DNA from: an uncultured Pedobacter sp.
Lineage (GTDB): Bacteria > Bacteroidota > Bacteroidia > Sphingobacteriales > Sphingobacteriaceae
DNA: 12,070 bases
NCBI GenBank assembly: GCA_938008555.1
Contig: CALLKE010000198.1
Span: 1-12,070 of the forward strand
Direction of reading: 5' to 3'
The stretch's first letter is position 1. Every line of letters begins with the position of its first letter. Position numbers and translations under genes: made by a program. Below the pieces are notes generated by a model. The model made no database searches, was not told where the DNA came from, and saw only the letters and a program-made list of their open reading frames with translations. Of this stretch, positions 1 through 6,459 are shown piece by piece.

Positions 1-1
1 A

Positions 2-256
2 AGCACACATATTGAATCCGATTCCCCATTAGTCAGAGTCCATCATACAAACTGGCGGCAACAAGCCATTCAATCATTTAATAAAGCGGCTCAAGAAAAT
101 CTACATTACACATCGCCTCTTACAATTTCGCTCAAAGATAGCGATCTAGTAAAAGAAAAATTAATCCAATTCATCGAGCAAGTAAATGCTATCGTCGATC
201 CATCACCCTCTGAAGCAATGTATTGCCTTAATATAGATTGGTTCAAATTGGTTTAG
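2..256 (+). CDS. TIGR02147-family protein, C-terminal end (partial at window edge)
   Basis: An open frame enters from the left edge and ends with TAG at 254-256, giving 84 residues. The order is a helical stretch with HHTNWRQQAI, a beta-like LTISLKDSDL, a helix KEKLIQFIEQVNAIVDP, and the ending SEAMYCLNIDWFKLV. This matches my memory of the TIGR02147 C-terminus, in which an S-LT-S segment is followed by a helix and a final 'YQLNIQLFPL'-like strand. TIGR02147 proteins are abundant in Bdellovibrio and Fibrobacter relatives; their function is poorly known, with a regulatory role suspected. The last residues deviate from the usual FPL ending (FKLV). The frame was too short to rank as a full ORF and its start lies outside the window. 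Family call is by recognition only. Confidence 0.6.
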   Translation, partial: STHIESDSPLVRVHHTNWRQQAIQSFNKAAQENLHYTSPLTISLKDSDLVKEKLIQFIEQVNAIVDPSPSEAMYCLNIDWFKLV

Positions 257-312
257 AACTGCTTGAATATAGTGGGTGAAGACAGCAGGAGGATTTTCCA
301 AATGGCAATCTA

Positions 313-453
313 CTAAACAGCGTAGGGTCGTAGCAGTGCTCTAATATGAGCTTTCAAATGCACTTCTATGTCTCTTTCATTTAAAAAAGCAAACTGAAAT
401 ATAGCCCCTTGAACAAGAGCTTCCAAGGTATTTGCTAACTCTTTTGTGCTTAC
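313..453 (-). pseudogene. TetR/AcrR-like regulator, C-terminal remnant cut by IS21
   Basis: On the minus strand the codons from 453 down to a TAG at 313-315 read VSTKELANTLEALVQGAIFQ and continue through FAFLNERDIE to the ending RALLRPYAV. The pattern of a helix with LANTLEALVQGA, a short loop and a final helix ending LLRPY is typical of the ligand-binding C-terminus of TetR-family repressors, where this helix forms the dimer interface. The frame is open right up to the first base of the IS21 inverted repeat at 454, so the DNA-binding N-terminal two thirds were displaced or deleted. That missing part is not found next to either other IS21 end in this window. The remnant is presumably non-functional. 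It converges with the TIGR02147-like gene. Confidence 0.5.
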
Positions 454-506
454 TGGATAATTGCAGCGGCGGGAGCCAGTCGATTGCATGATTGGGAGCC
501 ACTTTA
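454..506 (-). repeat. IS21 end with two transposase-site units
   Basis: Read on the minus strand, this end is TAAAG, then GTGGCTCCC-aatca-TGCAA-tcga, then CTGGCTCCC-gccgc-TGCAA-ttatcca. It is the shorter of the two element ends and holds only two of the 23-bp units. The same TAAAG+GTGGCTCCC boundary starts the six-unit end, so both arrays are built from one module. Confidence 0.85.
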
Positions 507-521
507 AAAACTTAAAATCTT

Positions 522-1283
522 TTAGTGAGATATTGATTTTTGGTCAATCTTTTTTGCTCTAATTTCTCGATAAGTAATTTCACCTTTCATTTCAATTTTT
601 ATGGCAGAGTGCTGAACTAAATCAACTATTGCCTCTAAAATGACTATGTCTTCTATAACTTCATTCCAGTGATTTATTGGAAGCTGTGTTGTAAAAAATG
701 TCGACTTATTGATTGATCTTAATTCAAGTAATTCTTTCAAGTCTTGAGCTTCTGTTGAGTTTAGTTTTCGCATTCCGAAGTCGTCGATAATCAACACATC
801 ATATGATGCTAGTCTTTTTCTGGTCGTTAAATAGCGATTTAGCCTGCGGCCCTCATTAATCATTAAAAATAATTCAGTCGATTCTTTAAAAAATACTGTC
901 TTTCTGTGCGAGCAAACATACCTTCCAAGTGCTTCTGCTAAATAACTTTTTCCCATTCCTGTTTGACCAACAAACACAACGGGCTTTGAGTTTTCAAGCC
1001 AACGTAGACTCATAAGCTCTTGTAAAATAGCTTTTGTTACACCACGCTTTACTGTCATATCAAACTCTTCTAAAAATGCGTTTCTTTTAAATTGCGCACC
1101 TTTTATTTTTTTCTCAATAAACCTATCATCACGATAGGACTTTTCTGCCTGAAGTAGTTTTGATAAAAACTCCTCATGACTCCAGTCTTGTTTACTTGCC
1201 ATTGTTAAATCTGTTTCAAAAACTTGGCTCATTCCAAGTAAATTTAACTCCTGCATTTGTTGCTGTATACTAACCACTGACAT
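522..1283 (-). CDS. istB: IS21 transposition helper ATPase IstB
   Basis: A 253-residue AAA+ ATPase of the DnaA/DnaC-like clade that loads or regulates the IstA transposase and helps select target DNA. Walker A is GQTGMGKS at residues 106-113 and Walker B is LIIDDFG at 164-170. The N-terminal 95 residues form the helical IstB leader with LNLLGMSQVFE and the motif KSYRDDRFIEKKIKGAQF. Length and both motifs are normal for IstB, and the frame has no break. The start is fixed by a strong Shine-Dalgarno sequence, AAGGAGGAAG, directly before ATG. That site sits in the 12-nt gap after the istA stop, so the two genes form a co-transcribed and probably translationally coupled pair. Identification is firm. 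Confidence 0.95.
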   Translation of the reverse strand: MSVVSIQQQMQELNLLGMSQVFETDLTMASKQDWSHEEFLSKLLQAEKSYRDDRFIEKKIKGAQFKRNAFLEEFDMTVKRGVTKAILQELMSLRWLENSKPVVFVGQTGMGKSYLAEALGRYVCSHRKTVFFKESTELFLMINEGRRLNRYLTTRKRLASYDVLIIDDFGMRKLNSTEAQDLKELLELRSINKSTFFTTQLPINHWNEVIEDIVILEAIVDLVQHSAIKIEMKGEITYREIRAKKIDQKSISH

Positions 1284-1295
1284 AACTTCCTCCTT

Positions 1296-2783
1296 CTAGT
1301 GAAGTGTTGTTTGGTTTTTTCTTAACATCGGATTACTGTGATCTCGCTGTATTACTTGACCACTTGGTCTTGATATAATTTCATCTAAATATTGCTTTAA
1401 ATAATTTCTAAAATTATCTACTCTGACTCGATTGTATTTTTGCAAATCAGTTAATGATTTCATTAATATTATTTTAAATTCTATATTAGTTACTTTTTTC
1501 TTAACCTGTCTTGCTGCTACAATAAAACCCTGAGCCCTTCGTAAATTACCAGTTGGACTTTCTTTTAATAAATTTTCTATAAATTCTTTTAGCATCGGAT
1601 CAATGTAATTTGACTGCTGTATTAAATTCTGGGCCGTTGTGCTTCGATAAGCCTGTGCAGCTTCTGGTACATGCTCTGGTAAAATACTTTTTTCACCCTT
1701 GTATTTAAAAAGTCTTGGATGCACTGCTATCTTTTGAAGTTCGTGATAAACTTCAATGATGTTTGCATAGATTTTTATAAACACAGTTTTGCCAACTAAT
1801 AAATATGGGACAGAGTAATATCTAAAATTTATACAAATAGTTCCATCCGGATGCACTTTGCAAAACTTTGTTTCTGATAATTCATATTTAATTACAGGCA
1901 GTGGTTTTAATTTATTTTTCTCTTCTAAGTTAAACATCTCTTGTCTTGAGATTTTAAACTTACTATGACTTTTATTATTTATTGTATCGATGACTTGTTT
2001 TAAAAATTTATTTATTTCAGCAATCGAAGTAAATGTAGTCTTTCGAGTTAACCAATTAAAATATCTTTGCACCAGCTTCACAGAACCTTCTACCAAAGAC
2101 TTATCTTTGGGTGAATAAACTCTAGCAGGGGCTACAGTCACACCATAATGTTTTGTAAATCGATTGTACTCTTCATTTAAATCAGGATCATATTTATTAG
2201 CTTTTATCACCGCAGTTTTTGTGTTGTCAGGACAAATAACTTCTGTGACACCATCGTAAAATTCAAACATGGCTTCATGAGCTGATAAAAAATCAATTTC
2301 TTTCATTGATGAATAGGCTTTTGCAAAAATTAATTGTGAGTACCCAAGTGCGCTTACAAAAATATAAGCTTTATGGATCTTGCCATCACGTGGATCGATC
2401 CACTCTGGCGTAAGCCCTGCCCAGTCTACTTCAACACGCTCACCTGGGTTAAACTGGCGATGTGTGTAGTCTTTGATTTTTATTTGTGGAAATTTTTTAT
2501 ATAAATAGCGTGTAAAATTAGAATACGATGTTAAGTGTTTTACTGAATCTTCCCAGATCAGTGACAGCGGATGTTTAAGGCTGATGTCTTTAATGACTTC
2601 ATCCCAGTGAACTTGTTCCATCCAATCAGGCAATTTTTTTTGCTCAGTGAATTCAAACAAACCTTTACGGATTTCTGAAATTTTTGATCTGCGTTTGCCA
2701 ACAGCTTTTGCGATTTGGCGGTCGGTTAGACCCTGATTAATTTTCTGTTTGATGTCTTCATACTGCGCCATACTTAGTCCCAA
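1296..2783 (-). CDS. istA: IS21 transposase IstA (DDE)
   Basis: A DDE/RNase H-fold transposase that cuts and joins the IS21 ends. From the chosen start it has 495 residues: an N-terminal helix-turn-helix with LTDRQIAKAVGKRRSKIS (about residues 19-36), a linker with a second DNA-binding region, and the integrase core. The acidic triad is visible as D120 (VEVDWAG), D186 (CPDNTKTAV) and E232 (KSLVEGSV). A C-terminal beta domain follows (YYSVPYLLVGKTV). The frame stays open up to a TTG at 2804. I prefer TTG at 2783 because AAGGAGG ends 5 nt before it; ATG at 2771 is a third option with weaker spacing. The gene lies immediately upstream of istB. All catalytic residues are present, so the element is probably active. 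Confidence 0.94.
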   Translation of the reverse strand: MGLSMAQYEDIKQKINQGLTDRQIAKAVGKRRSKISEIRKGLFEFTEQKKLPDWMEQVHWDEVIKDISLKHPLSLIWEDSVKHLTSYSNFTRYLYKKFPQIKIKDYTHRQFNPGERVEVDWAGLTPEWIDPRDGKIHKAYIFVSALGYSQLIFAKAYSSMKEIDFLSAHEAMFEFYDGVTEVICPDNTKTAVIKANKYDPDLNEEYNRFTKHYGVTVAPARVYSPKDKSLVEGSVKLVQRYFNWLTRKTTFTSIAEINKFLKQVIDTINNKSHSKFKISRQEMFNLEEKNKLKPLPVIKYELSETKFCKVHPDGTICINFRYYSVPYLLVGKTVFIKIYANIIEVYHELQKIAVHPRLFKYKGEKSILPEHVPEAAQAYRSTTAQNLIQQSNYIDPMLKEFIENLLKESPTGNLRRAQGFIVAARQVKKKVTNIEFKIILMKSLTDLQKYNRVRVDNFRNYLKQYLDEIISRPSGQVIQRDHSNPMLRKNQTTLH

Positions 2784-2827
2784 CTGTGCCTCCTTATTGT
2801 TCAATAAGAAGGGTTACATGTTGTTTC

Positions 2828-2973
2828 TAAAGTGGCTCCCATTTATGCAATAGGGTGGCTCCCAAATCTGCAATTCACTGGCTCCCGTTTATGCAAACAC
2901 CTGGATCCCGTTCATGCAATCAAGTGGATCCCACTTTTGCAACTAGGTGGCTCCCGTTTCATGCAATTATCCA
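2828..2973 (+). repeat. IS21 end with six transposase-site units (copy A)
   Basis: Six tandem 23-24 bp units lie here. Each has the plan (G/C)TGG(C/A)TCCC, five or six variable bases, TGCAA, then about four variable bases. They begin with TAAAG at 2828 and finish in the terminal TGCAATTATCCA. Units 4 and 5 carry TGGATCCC instead of TGGCTCCC. The array occupies the whole space between the istA start and the element tip. In IS21 elements such repeats bind IstA. The segment recurs almost exactly at 11252-11397. Confidence 0.9.
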
Positions 2974-4378
2974 CCTGTAAACTCTTTAAAATCGCTTTGG
3001 CCACAACTCTATCTTTTATAACGGCAATCTGCTCAAGCCTTCCTCCGCAATGAGGACAAACCGTAACGTCGATTTTAAACGTTCGCTTCAGCATTTCTGA
3101 CCACAACATTCGAGCTCGAAGGGCTTTCGTTTTAACATCCGGTGCTGCGGACTCACAAGTCGCAGCAGCCTTAGGCGTCTTCGGAACAATTCGCGATCTG
3201 TCCTTAAAATTTGGAGCAAACACACCATGATATCTAACTAAGTTCATCTTCGCTGGCGGTATCAAAGCCACAAGACGTGCAATAAAATCCAAATACGAAA
3301 AACTCACATGCGTCATCCCATCACGCCACGGAGTCTTCATTTTATAAATCAATAGATTTGGAAATGATTCACTCAAACGCTCTGTAGCAATTGGTCCTCT
3401 GGACATATAGCGAATCAGCTTTTCTAGTTTTTCACGGTCCTTACCGCTAACCCAAACTCTGGCATTTAAACTAAACCCGCCTACATTTGCCGAATACGGA
3501 TCATTGTCTTCGGGGTCCACTTCAAGTTTTTTTATTCCAAATCGCCTGAGCCCTTGACCGGCTCTTTCACCAAAGCCTGCTTTGTGCCCGATTGAAATAG
3601 CTGCCACATCATTTAACAAGTTCTCATCAAACCCACCCTGTCCTTGGTCATCGATCCCAAGTTTTTGAACTAAAATCGCAACTTTGTTTTGGATCTTTGT
3701 GGCGAGCAACACGAGCTCTTCCCGAGTAGGCTCTGAAAGCCTTAAAAATTTATAGTCTCCATTTTCTGTTTTATAAAAGACCCCGTCTGCAAACAACGTA
3801 TGAAAATGCACATTTAAATTCAAAGCTGAGCCAAATCTTTGGATAAAAGTCACGGATCCTGGACGCGCCACTTTGATCCCATAAAGCTTGGCCTGCTTTT
3901 TTTGATACGAGCTTATTGTTTGAATAAATACAGCTAAAATTTTATTTGTAAGCTTCGGATTATGTGCCATCTGATAACGCAGCTGATACGGAAACGATAA
4001 AACCCATTGGCGCATCACCACTTCTGGCAAGACCTGATCCACCAAGTGTGCTGCCTCGTCGTTCATGCGCCGAGCACAACAGCTCGGACAAAATCCTCTT
4101 TTCTTACAAGAAAAAGCTACGATCCCGGACTCGCGGCACTGATAACAATAGGTTCTTACAAATCCAAATTCAGCAATTCCGCAGCGAAGATATTTATTGA
4201 ATTCATCTTTGATAAAGATCGGAATGTTCCTGCCGACTCTTTCTTGCTCCCGCAAAAATAGAGGCCAGTACGTTTCAACTGTTCGGTAGAGGAGCCCTTG
4301 CTCCGGACGGCGGCGGAGATATTTTGCTTGAGATTCAATTTTATTAACTGCCGCCATGATCTCTGACCATGACTGCAA
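2912..4378 (-). CDS. IS91/ISCR-type HUH transposase, C-terminus replaced by IS21 end
   Basis: A 488-codon rolling-circle transposase gene. Cysteines C78, C81, C91, C97 and C100 (CYQC...SCKKRGFCPSCCARRM) make the N-terminal zinc domain. The metal-binding HUH motif is H191-F-H193 in NVHFHTLFADGV. The probable nucleophile is Y324 in LIRYMSRGPIATERL, followed by the family block LIPPAKMNLVRYHGVFAPN (372-390). A second zinc knuckle CPHCGG starts at 441. After Q468 the frame crosses into the IS21 terminal repeat, and the last 20 residues, starting VDNCMKREPP, are encoded by IS21 sequence. The natural C-terminus and the oriIS expected just beyond it are therefore missing. ATG at 4378 has no clear Shine-Dalgarno; ATG at 4357 is an alternative start. 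The enzyme may still be made, but this copy should not move by itself. Confidence 0.9.
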   Translation of the reverse strand: MQSWSEIMAAVNKIESQAKYLRRRPEQGLLYRTVETYWPLFLREQERVGRNIPIFIKDEFNKYLRCGIAEFGFVRTYCYQCRESGIVAFSCKKRGFCPSCCARRMNDEAAHLVDQVLPEVVMRQWVLSFPYQLRYQMAHNPKLTNKILAVFIQTISSYQKKQAKLYGIKVARPGSVTFIQRFGSALNLNVHFHTLFADGVFYKTENGDYKFLRLSEPTREELVLLATKIQNKVAILVQKLGIDDQGQGGFDENLLNDVAAISIGHKAGFGERAGQGLRRFGIKKLEVDPEDNDPYSANVGGFSLNARVWVSGKDREKLEKLIRYMSRGPIATERLSESFPNLLIYKMKTPWRDGMTHVSFSYLDFIARLVALIPPAKMNLVRYHGVFAPNFKDRSRIVPKTPKAAATCESAAPDVKTKALRARMLWSEMLKRTFKIDVTVCPHCGGRLEQIAVIKDRVVAKAILKSLQVDNCMKREPPSCKSGIHLIA

Positions 4379-4391
4379 TTTTTAAACTCTA

Positions 4392-5189
4392 TTAAAAAAT
4401 ATCCTGATCCAGAACGCCGCCATCTTTTTTGAAAGACTCACTCGGCCTTGGAATATCCGGCGCAAATTCAAGCTTCGCTTTTAACGACTGATTCTCGGCC
4501 ATAATCTCAGCCTGTTTTTTTCTTGAAGCATGTATTTCCGCTTCAAGCTTTTCTTTGCTCTGGTTGATGATCTGATTCAAATTATCTTCTTTAGTTTTTA
4601 ACTGATCTCGCTTTGCTTTAGTTCGCTCATTAACCAAACCGTCTACAATTGCATTCACTGTTTCTTCATCATGCCGTGCTAAAAACCAATAAACTAGCGG
4701 AGCTCCTAAAAACATCCCAACTAAAAAGATCCAGCCAACTTCTAGCCGATCATACACCACACCCATTTTAGCCTTCGCACGAAGGCTCTCAAACGGTGCA
4801 TCGGTGTACATACGCACGCGCCATTCATGGTGCCAATCATTTAACTCCGGCCAATCAACCACCACCTGATTTGTTAATTTGCCTTTCGCATCTAAAACTT
4901 TAGCTCGGTCTAAATTCTGAAAAAACACGAGCCCCACTAAACATAGCATGACCGCATAAACAGTCACCACGGCTTTTGAGCTGGATAAACTGCTAACGCC
5001 ATCTCCTGGAGCTCCTACCATCCTTAAAATGGTACCAACTACCAAAGACACCAAAATAAACGGAGCCAAATAAAACATTAAAAACGGAAAAACCAAATAA
5101 GCTCCATAAATCAGCCCAGAAACCACTGCAACAGCTGCGGCACCTACCAAAACAAAATTTTCAAAATGCTCATTTTTACTATTGCTCAT
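4392..5189 (-). CDS. Four-TM membrane protein with cytoplasmic coiled coil, unknown function
   Basis: I do not recognise a family. From ATG at 5189 the protein has 265 residues. Hydrophobic segments lie at about 11-32, 34-57, 73-91 and 151-170. A polar loop at 92-150 (with NDWHHEWRVRMYTD) lies between TM3 and TM4 and is probably periplasmic. The C-terminal 95 residues are charged and helical (ERTKAKRDQLKTKEDNLNQI onward), predicting a coiled coil on the cytoplasmic side. The start is fixed by AGGAGAGG ending 5 nt before ATG. That site overlaps the stop codon of the upstream gene at 5201, so the two are translationally coupled and probably act together. The coupling to a replication-relaxation-like protein suggests a plasmid transfer or mobilisation accessory, but nothing in the sequence proves this. 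The IS91-type gene begins 13 nt after the stop, so the 3' end could have been altered by that insertion. Confidence 0.8.
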   Translation of the reverse strand: MSNSKNEHFENFVLVGAAAVAVVSGLIYGAYLVFPFLMFYLAPFILVSLVVGTILRMVGAPGDGVSSLSSSKAVVTVYAVMLCLVGLVFFQNLDRAKVLDAKGKLTNQVVVDWPELNDWHHEWRVRMYTDAPFESLRAKAKMGVVYDRLEVGWIFLVGMFLGAPLVYWFLARHDEETVNAIVDGLVNERTKAKRDQLKTKEDNLNQIINQSKEKLEAEIHASRKKQAEIMAENQSLKAKLEFAPDIPRPSESFKKDGGVLDQDIF

Positions 5190-5200
5190 TCTATCCTCTC

Positions 5201-6001
5201 CTAAACCTTCTCTGGCATTCCGCGCGGCCAAAGCTTTGATAAAAAATGACTGTATGACTCAACTAAAAATCCATCCGTACTACCGGCAACCTCCTTCAGA
5301 TCACCATAGATCCGGTCCGTAAATCCTACCCAAATCACCCGGTGGATGAGTGGCCTTGATCCAACCATCACTGACCGGAGTCCCGATAATTTTTCTTCAT
5401 ACCGACTTTTTTTACGAGGCGTCGTTTCGATTTCAAAGGCGACTCGCTCACCTTTTGATGTGATAAAGATTCCATCTGGCACAAGTTCACTCGGTAACTC
5501 ATTCCATGAAAAATCACTTTCAAACCCTTGAGCGCGTAACTTTCGCTCTGGAAGCCAGCGAATGATTTTACCCGTCCGCTCAATAGCGATCCGACAATCG
5601 TTAACCTTTGTGTCGTGTTCATAATTTCTAAAATCGATTTGAGAAATAACCTTAAGATCTGCCAAATGTGGCTTTTTCGATCTTAAAACTTGTACAGCTA
5701 AACCAGTTACCAGGTACAAACTCTTTGATTCAGAGTAAACTTTTTCAGATTTTAAAAATCCATGGCGCTTTAAAATTTGTAATCTCTGACGAGTTACAAA
5801 CAATCCCTTTGGCAATGGGTCGGTTACCTTTTCTCGGACATCAAAAAACCGGAAATAAATTTGCTCTAAGGACGCAAACTTCTGCTCCAAAATAAATCCA
5901 AAAATATCCAAATCCCGATCCGTTAATCGAAAATTCTTGAGCTTTACATTTGACCTAACTTTTAATTTACTGCCTGTTTTTTGATCTATTTCTAATTCCA
6001 T
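5201..6001 (-). CDS. Replication-relaxation-like winged-helix protein
   Basis: A 266-residue protein. The N-terminal third is a winged helix (LTDRDLDIFGFILEQKFASL, then RQRLQILKRHGFL and YLVTGLAVQVL, residues 26-106). The second half has the motifs H129-D130, N134-D135, PDG at 175-177 and FEIE at 189-192. This arrangement (winged helix, HD..ND, PDG..FE.E) is what I recall for replication-relaxation family proteins (Pfam PF13814), which are encoded by plasmids and integrative elements. The second half resembles a PD-(D/E)xK nuclease fold, but the usual lysine is a glutamate here (EIE), so nuclease activity is doubtful. I chose ATG at 6001, with GAGAGAAG just upstream; TTG at 6013 is possible. 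It is coupled to the downstream membrane-protein gene and preceded by the gap with the 26-bp inverted repeat. Confidence 0.65.
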   Translation of the reverse strand: MELEIDQKTGSKLKVRSNVKLKNFRLTDRDLDIFGFILEQKFASLEQIYFRFFDVREKVTDPLPKGLFVTRQRLQILKRHGFLKSEKVYSESKSLYLVTGLAVQVLRSKKPHLADLKVISQIDFRNYEHDTKVNDCRIAIERTGKIIRWLPERKLRAQGFESDFSWNELPSELVPDGIFITSKGERVAFEIETTPRKKSRYEEKLSGLRSVMVGSRPLIHRVIWVGFTDRIYGDLKEVAGSTDGFLVESYSHFLSKLWPRGMPEKV

Positions 6002-6037
6002 ATCTTCTCTCAATTTCCTTATTCATTTCTTTATTTA

Positions 6038-6056
6038 CCCAAACCCACTACCAACT
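6038..6056 (+). repeat. Extra copy of the inverted-repeat core motif
   Basis: CCCAAACCCACTACCAACT repeats the outer part of the left arm of the nearby inverted repeat (CCAAACCCACCCAACT at 6072-6087) with a 2-bp insertion. With the two arms this makes three copies of CCAAACCCAC within about 100 bp, two direct and one inverted, which is the pattern of a multi-site protein-binding region. Confidence 0.55.
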
Positions 6057-6071
6057 TTAATACCCCTATCT

Positions 6072-6140
6072 CCAAACCCACCCAACTCGTGACCACTTCA
6101 TCTCGTAGGGAGGGAGTGGTCACGAGTTGGGTGGGTTTGG
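6072..6140. repeat. Perfect 26-bp inverted repeat with 17-nt spacer
   Basis: The left arm, 6072-6097, begins CCAAACCCACCCAACTCGTG. The right arm, 6115-6140, ends CACGAGTTGGGTGGGTTTGG. All 26 positions pair, around a spacer of 17 nt (6098-6114) containing TCGTAGGGAGGG. The arms are far richer in G+C than the surroundings, and one strand carries GGG/GG runs. There is no T-tract after the stem on either strand, so it is not a typical intrinsic terminator. Its place between partition-type and relaxation-type genes suits an oriT, a replication origin or a centromere site; which of these cannot be told. Confidence 0.9.
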
Positions 6141-6459
6141 TCTAATCACCTAAACTATTGAAATCACTTGATCTATCTGTGTTAGTTTTCAACAAAAGTC
6201 CTCAATTAAAAGCAGGATATTTTTGAGGACTTTACCACAGAGGTTTTTCTAGCAGATGTTTCTGGATTTTAAAATACGAAGACTTTACAAAATGCTTTTT
6301 TAAATGGCATTTATGCTTATTTGGCGTCTAAAGGCTGCTGGCTGGTTTTTAATTTTTTGAATATCAAATCGATTATGCTTGCGCTGAAAAGTTTAACCTG
6401 GGGCATTTTAAGAGGTTTTATGGCGGTTTTGAAAAGATGTCTTGAGCTCTTTTGCAGAT
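6141..6459. other. AT-rich non-coding spacer
   Basis: About 320 bp without a convincing ORF on either strand. It contains one clear hairpin (6195-6233) and a minor inverted repeat AAATGC/GCATTT near 6290-6310. I see no iterons, RNA gene or strong promoter. It could be the 3' untranslated part of the parA operon together with regulatory DNA for the downstream pair of genes. Confidence 0.5.
6195..6233 (-). terminator. Possible intrinsic terminator downstream of the parA operon
   Basis: Perfect 11-bp arms, AAAGTCCTCAA at 6195-6205 and TTGAGGACTTT at 6223-6233, enclose 17 nt. On the minus strand the stem is followed by TTTTGTTG, a short U-rich run. It lies about 225 bp after the stop of the winged-helix gene. 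The stem is only moderately G+C rich, so termination is plausible rather than certain. Confidence 0.4.

Larger units (their letters stand above)
454..2973 (-). mobile_element. IS21-family insertion sequence, 2520 bp, complete by appearance
   Basis: Two genes in the canonical istA-istB order lie between perfect 12-bp terminal inverted repeats, TGGATAATTGCA at 454-465 and TGCAATTATCCA at 2962-2973. The ends start with TG and finish with CA, as IS21 elements do. Inside each end are repeats of the form GTGGCTCCC-N5-TGCAA, two at the low end and six at the high end. IS21 elements are known to carry multiple transposase sites at their ends. Both genes are intact. The flanks (TTAC before 454, CCTG after 2973) show no 4-8 bp direct duplication, and the two flanks are pieces of different genes. 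Confidence 0.93.

Noticed and set aside
2828..2973. CRISPR array or plasmid iterons
   Set aside because: The units are contiguous, with only short variable positions and no 25-40 bp unique spacers, and they end exactly in the IS21 inverted repeat beside istA. Transposase-site arrays explain them.
2832..3053. Forward ORF of 73 codons across the IS21 end
   Set aside because: It reads through the tandem transposase sites and antisense to the IS91-type gene; its repetitive protein is a by-product of the 23-bp units. The similar ORFs at 11106-11555 and 11279 have the same cause.
3964..4261. Forward ORFs within the IS91-type gene
   Set aside because: They are antisense to the conserved zinc and N-terminal domains of the transposase and show no motifs or ribosome-binding sites of their own.
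5346..5895. Extra ORFs on both strands inside the replication-relaxation-like gene
   Set aside because: Out-of-frame shadows of a gene whose main frame has recognisable domain structure and a coupled downstream partner.
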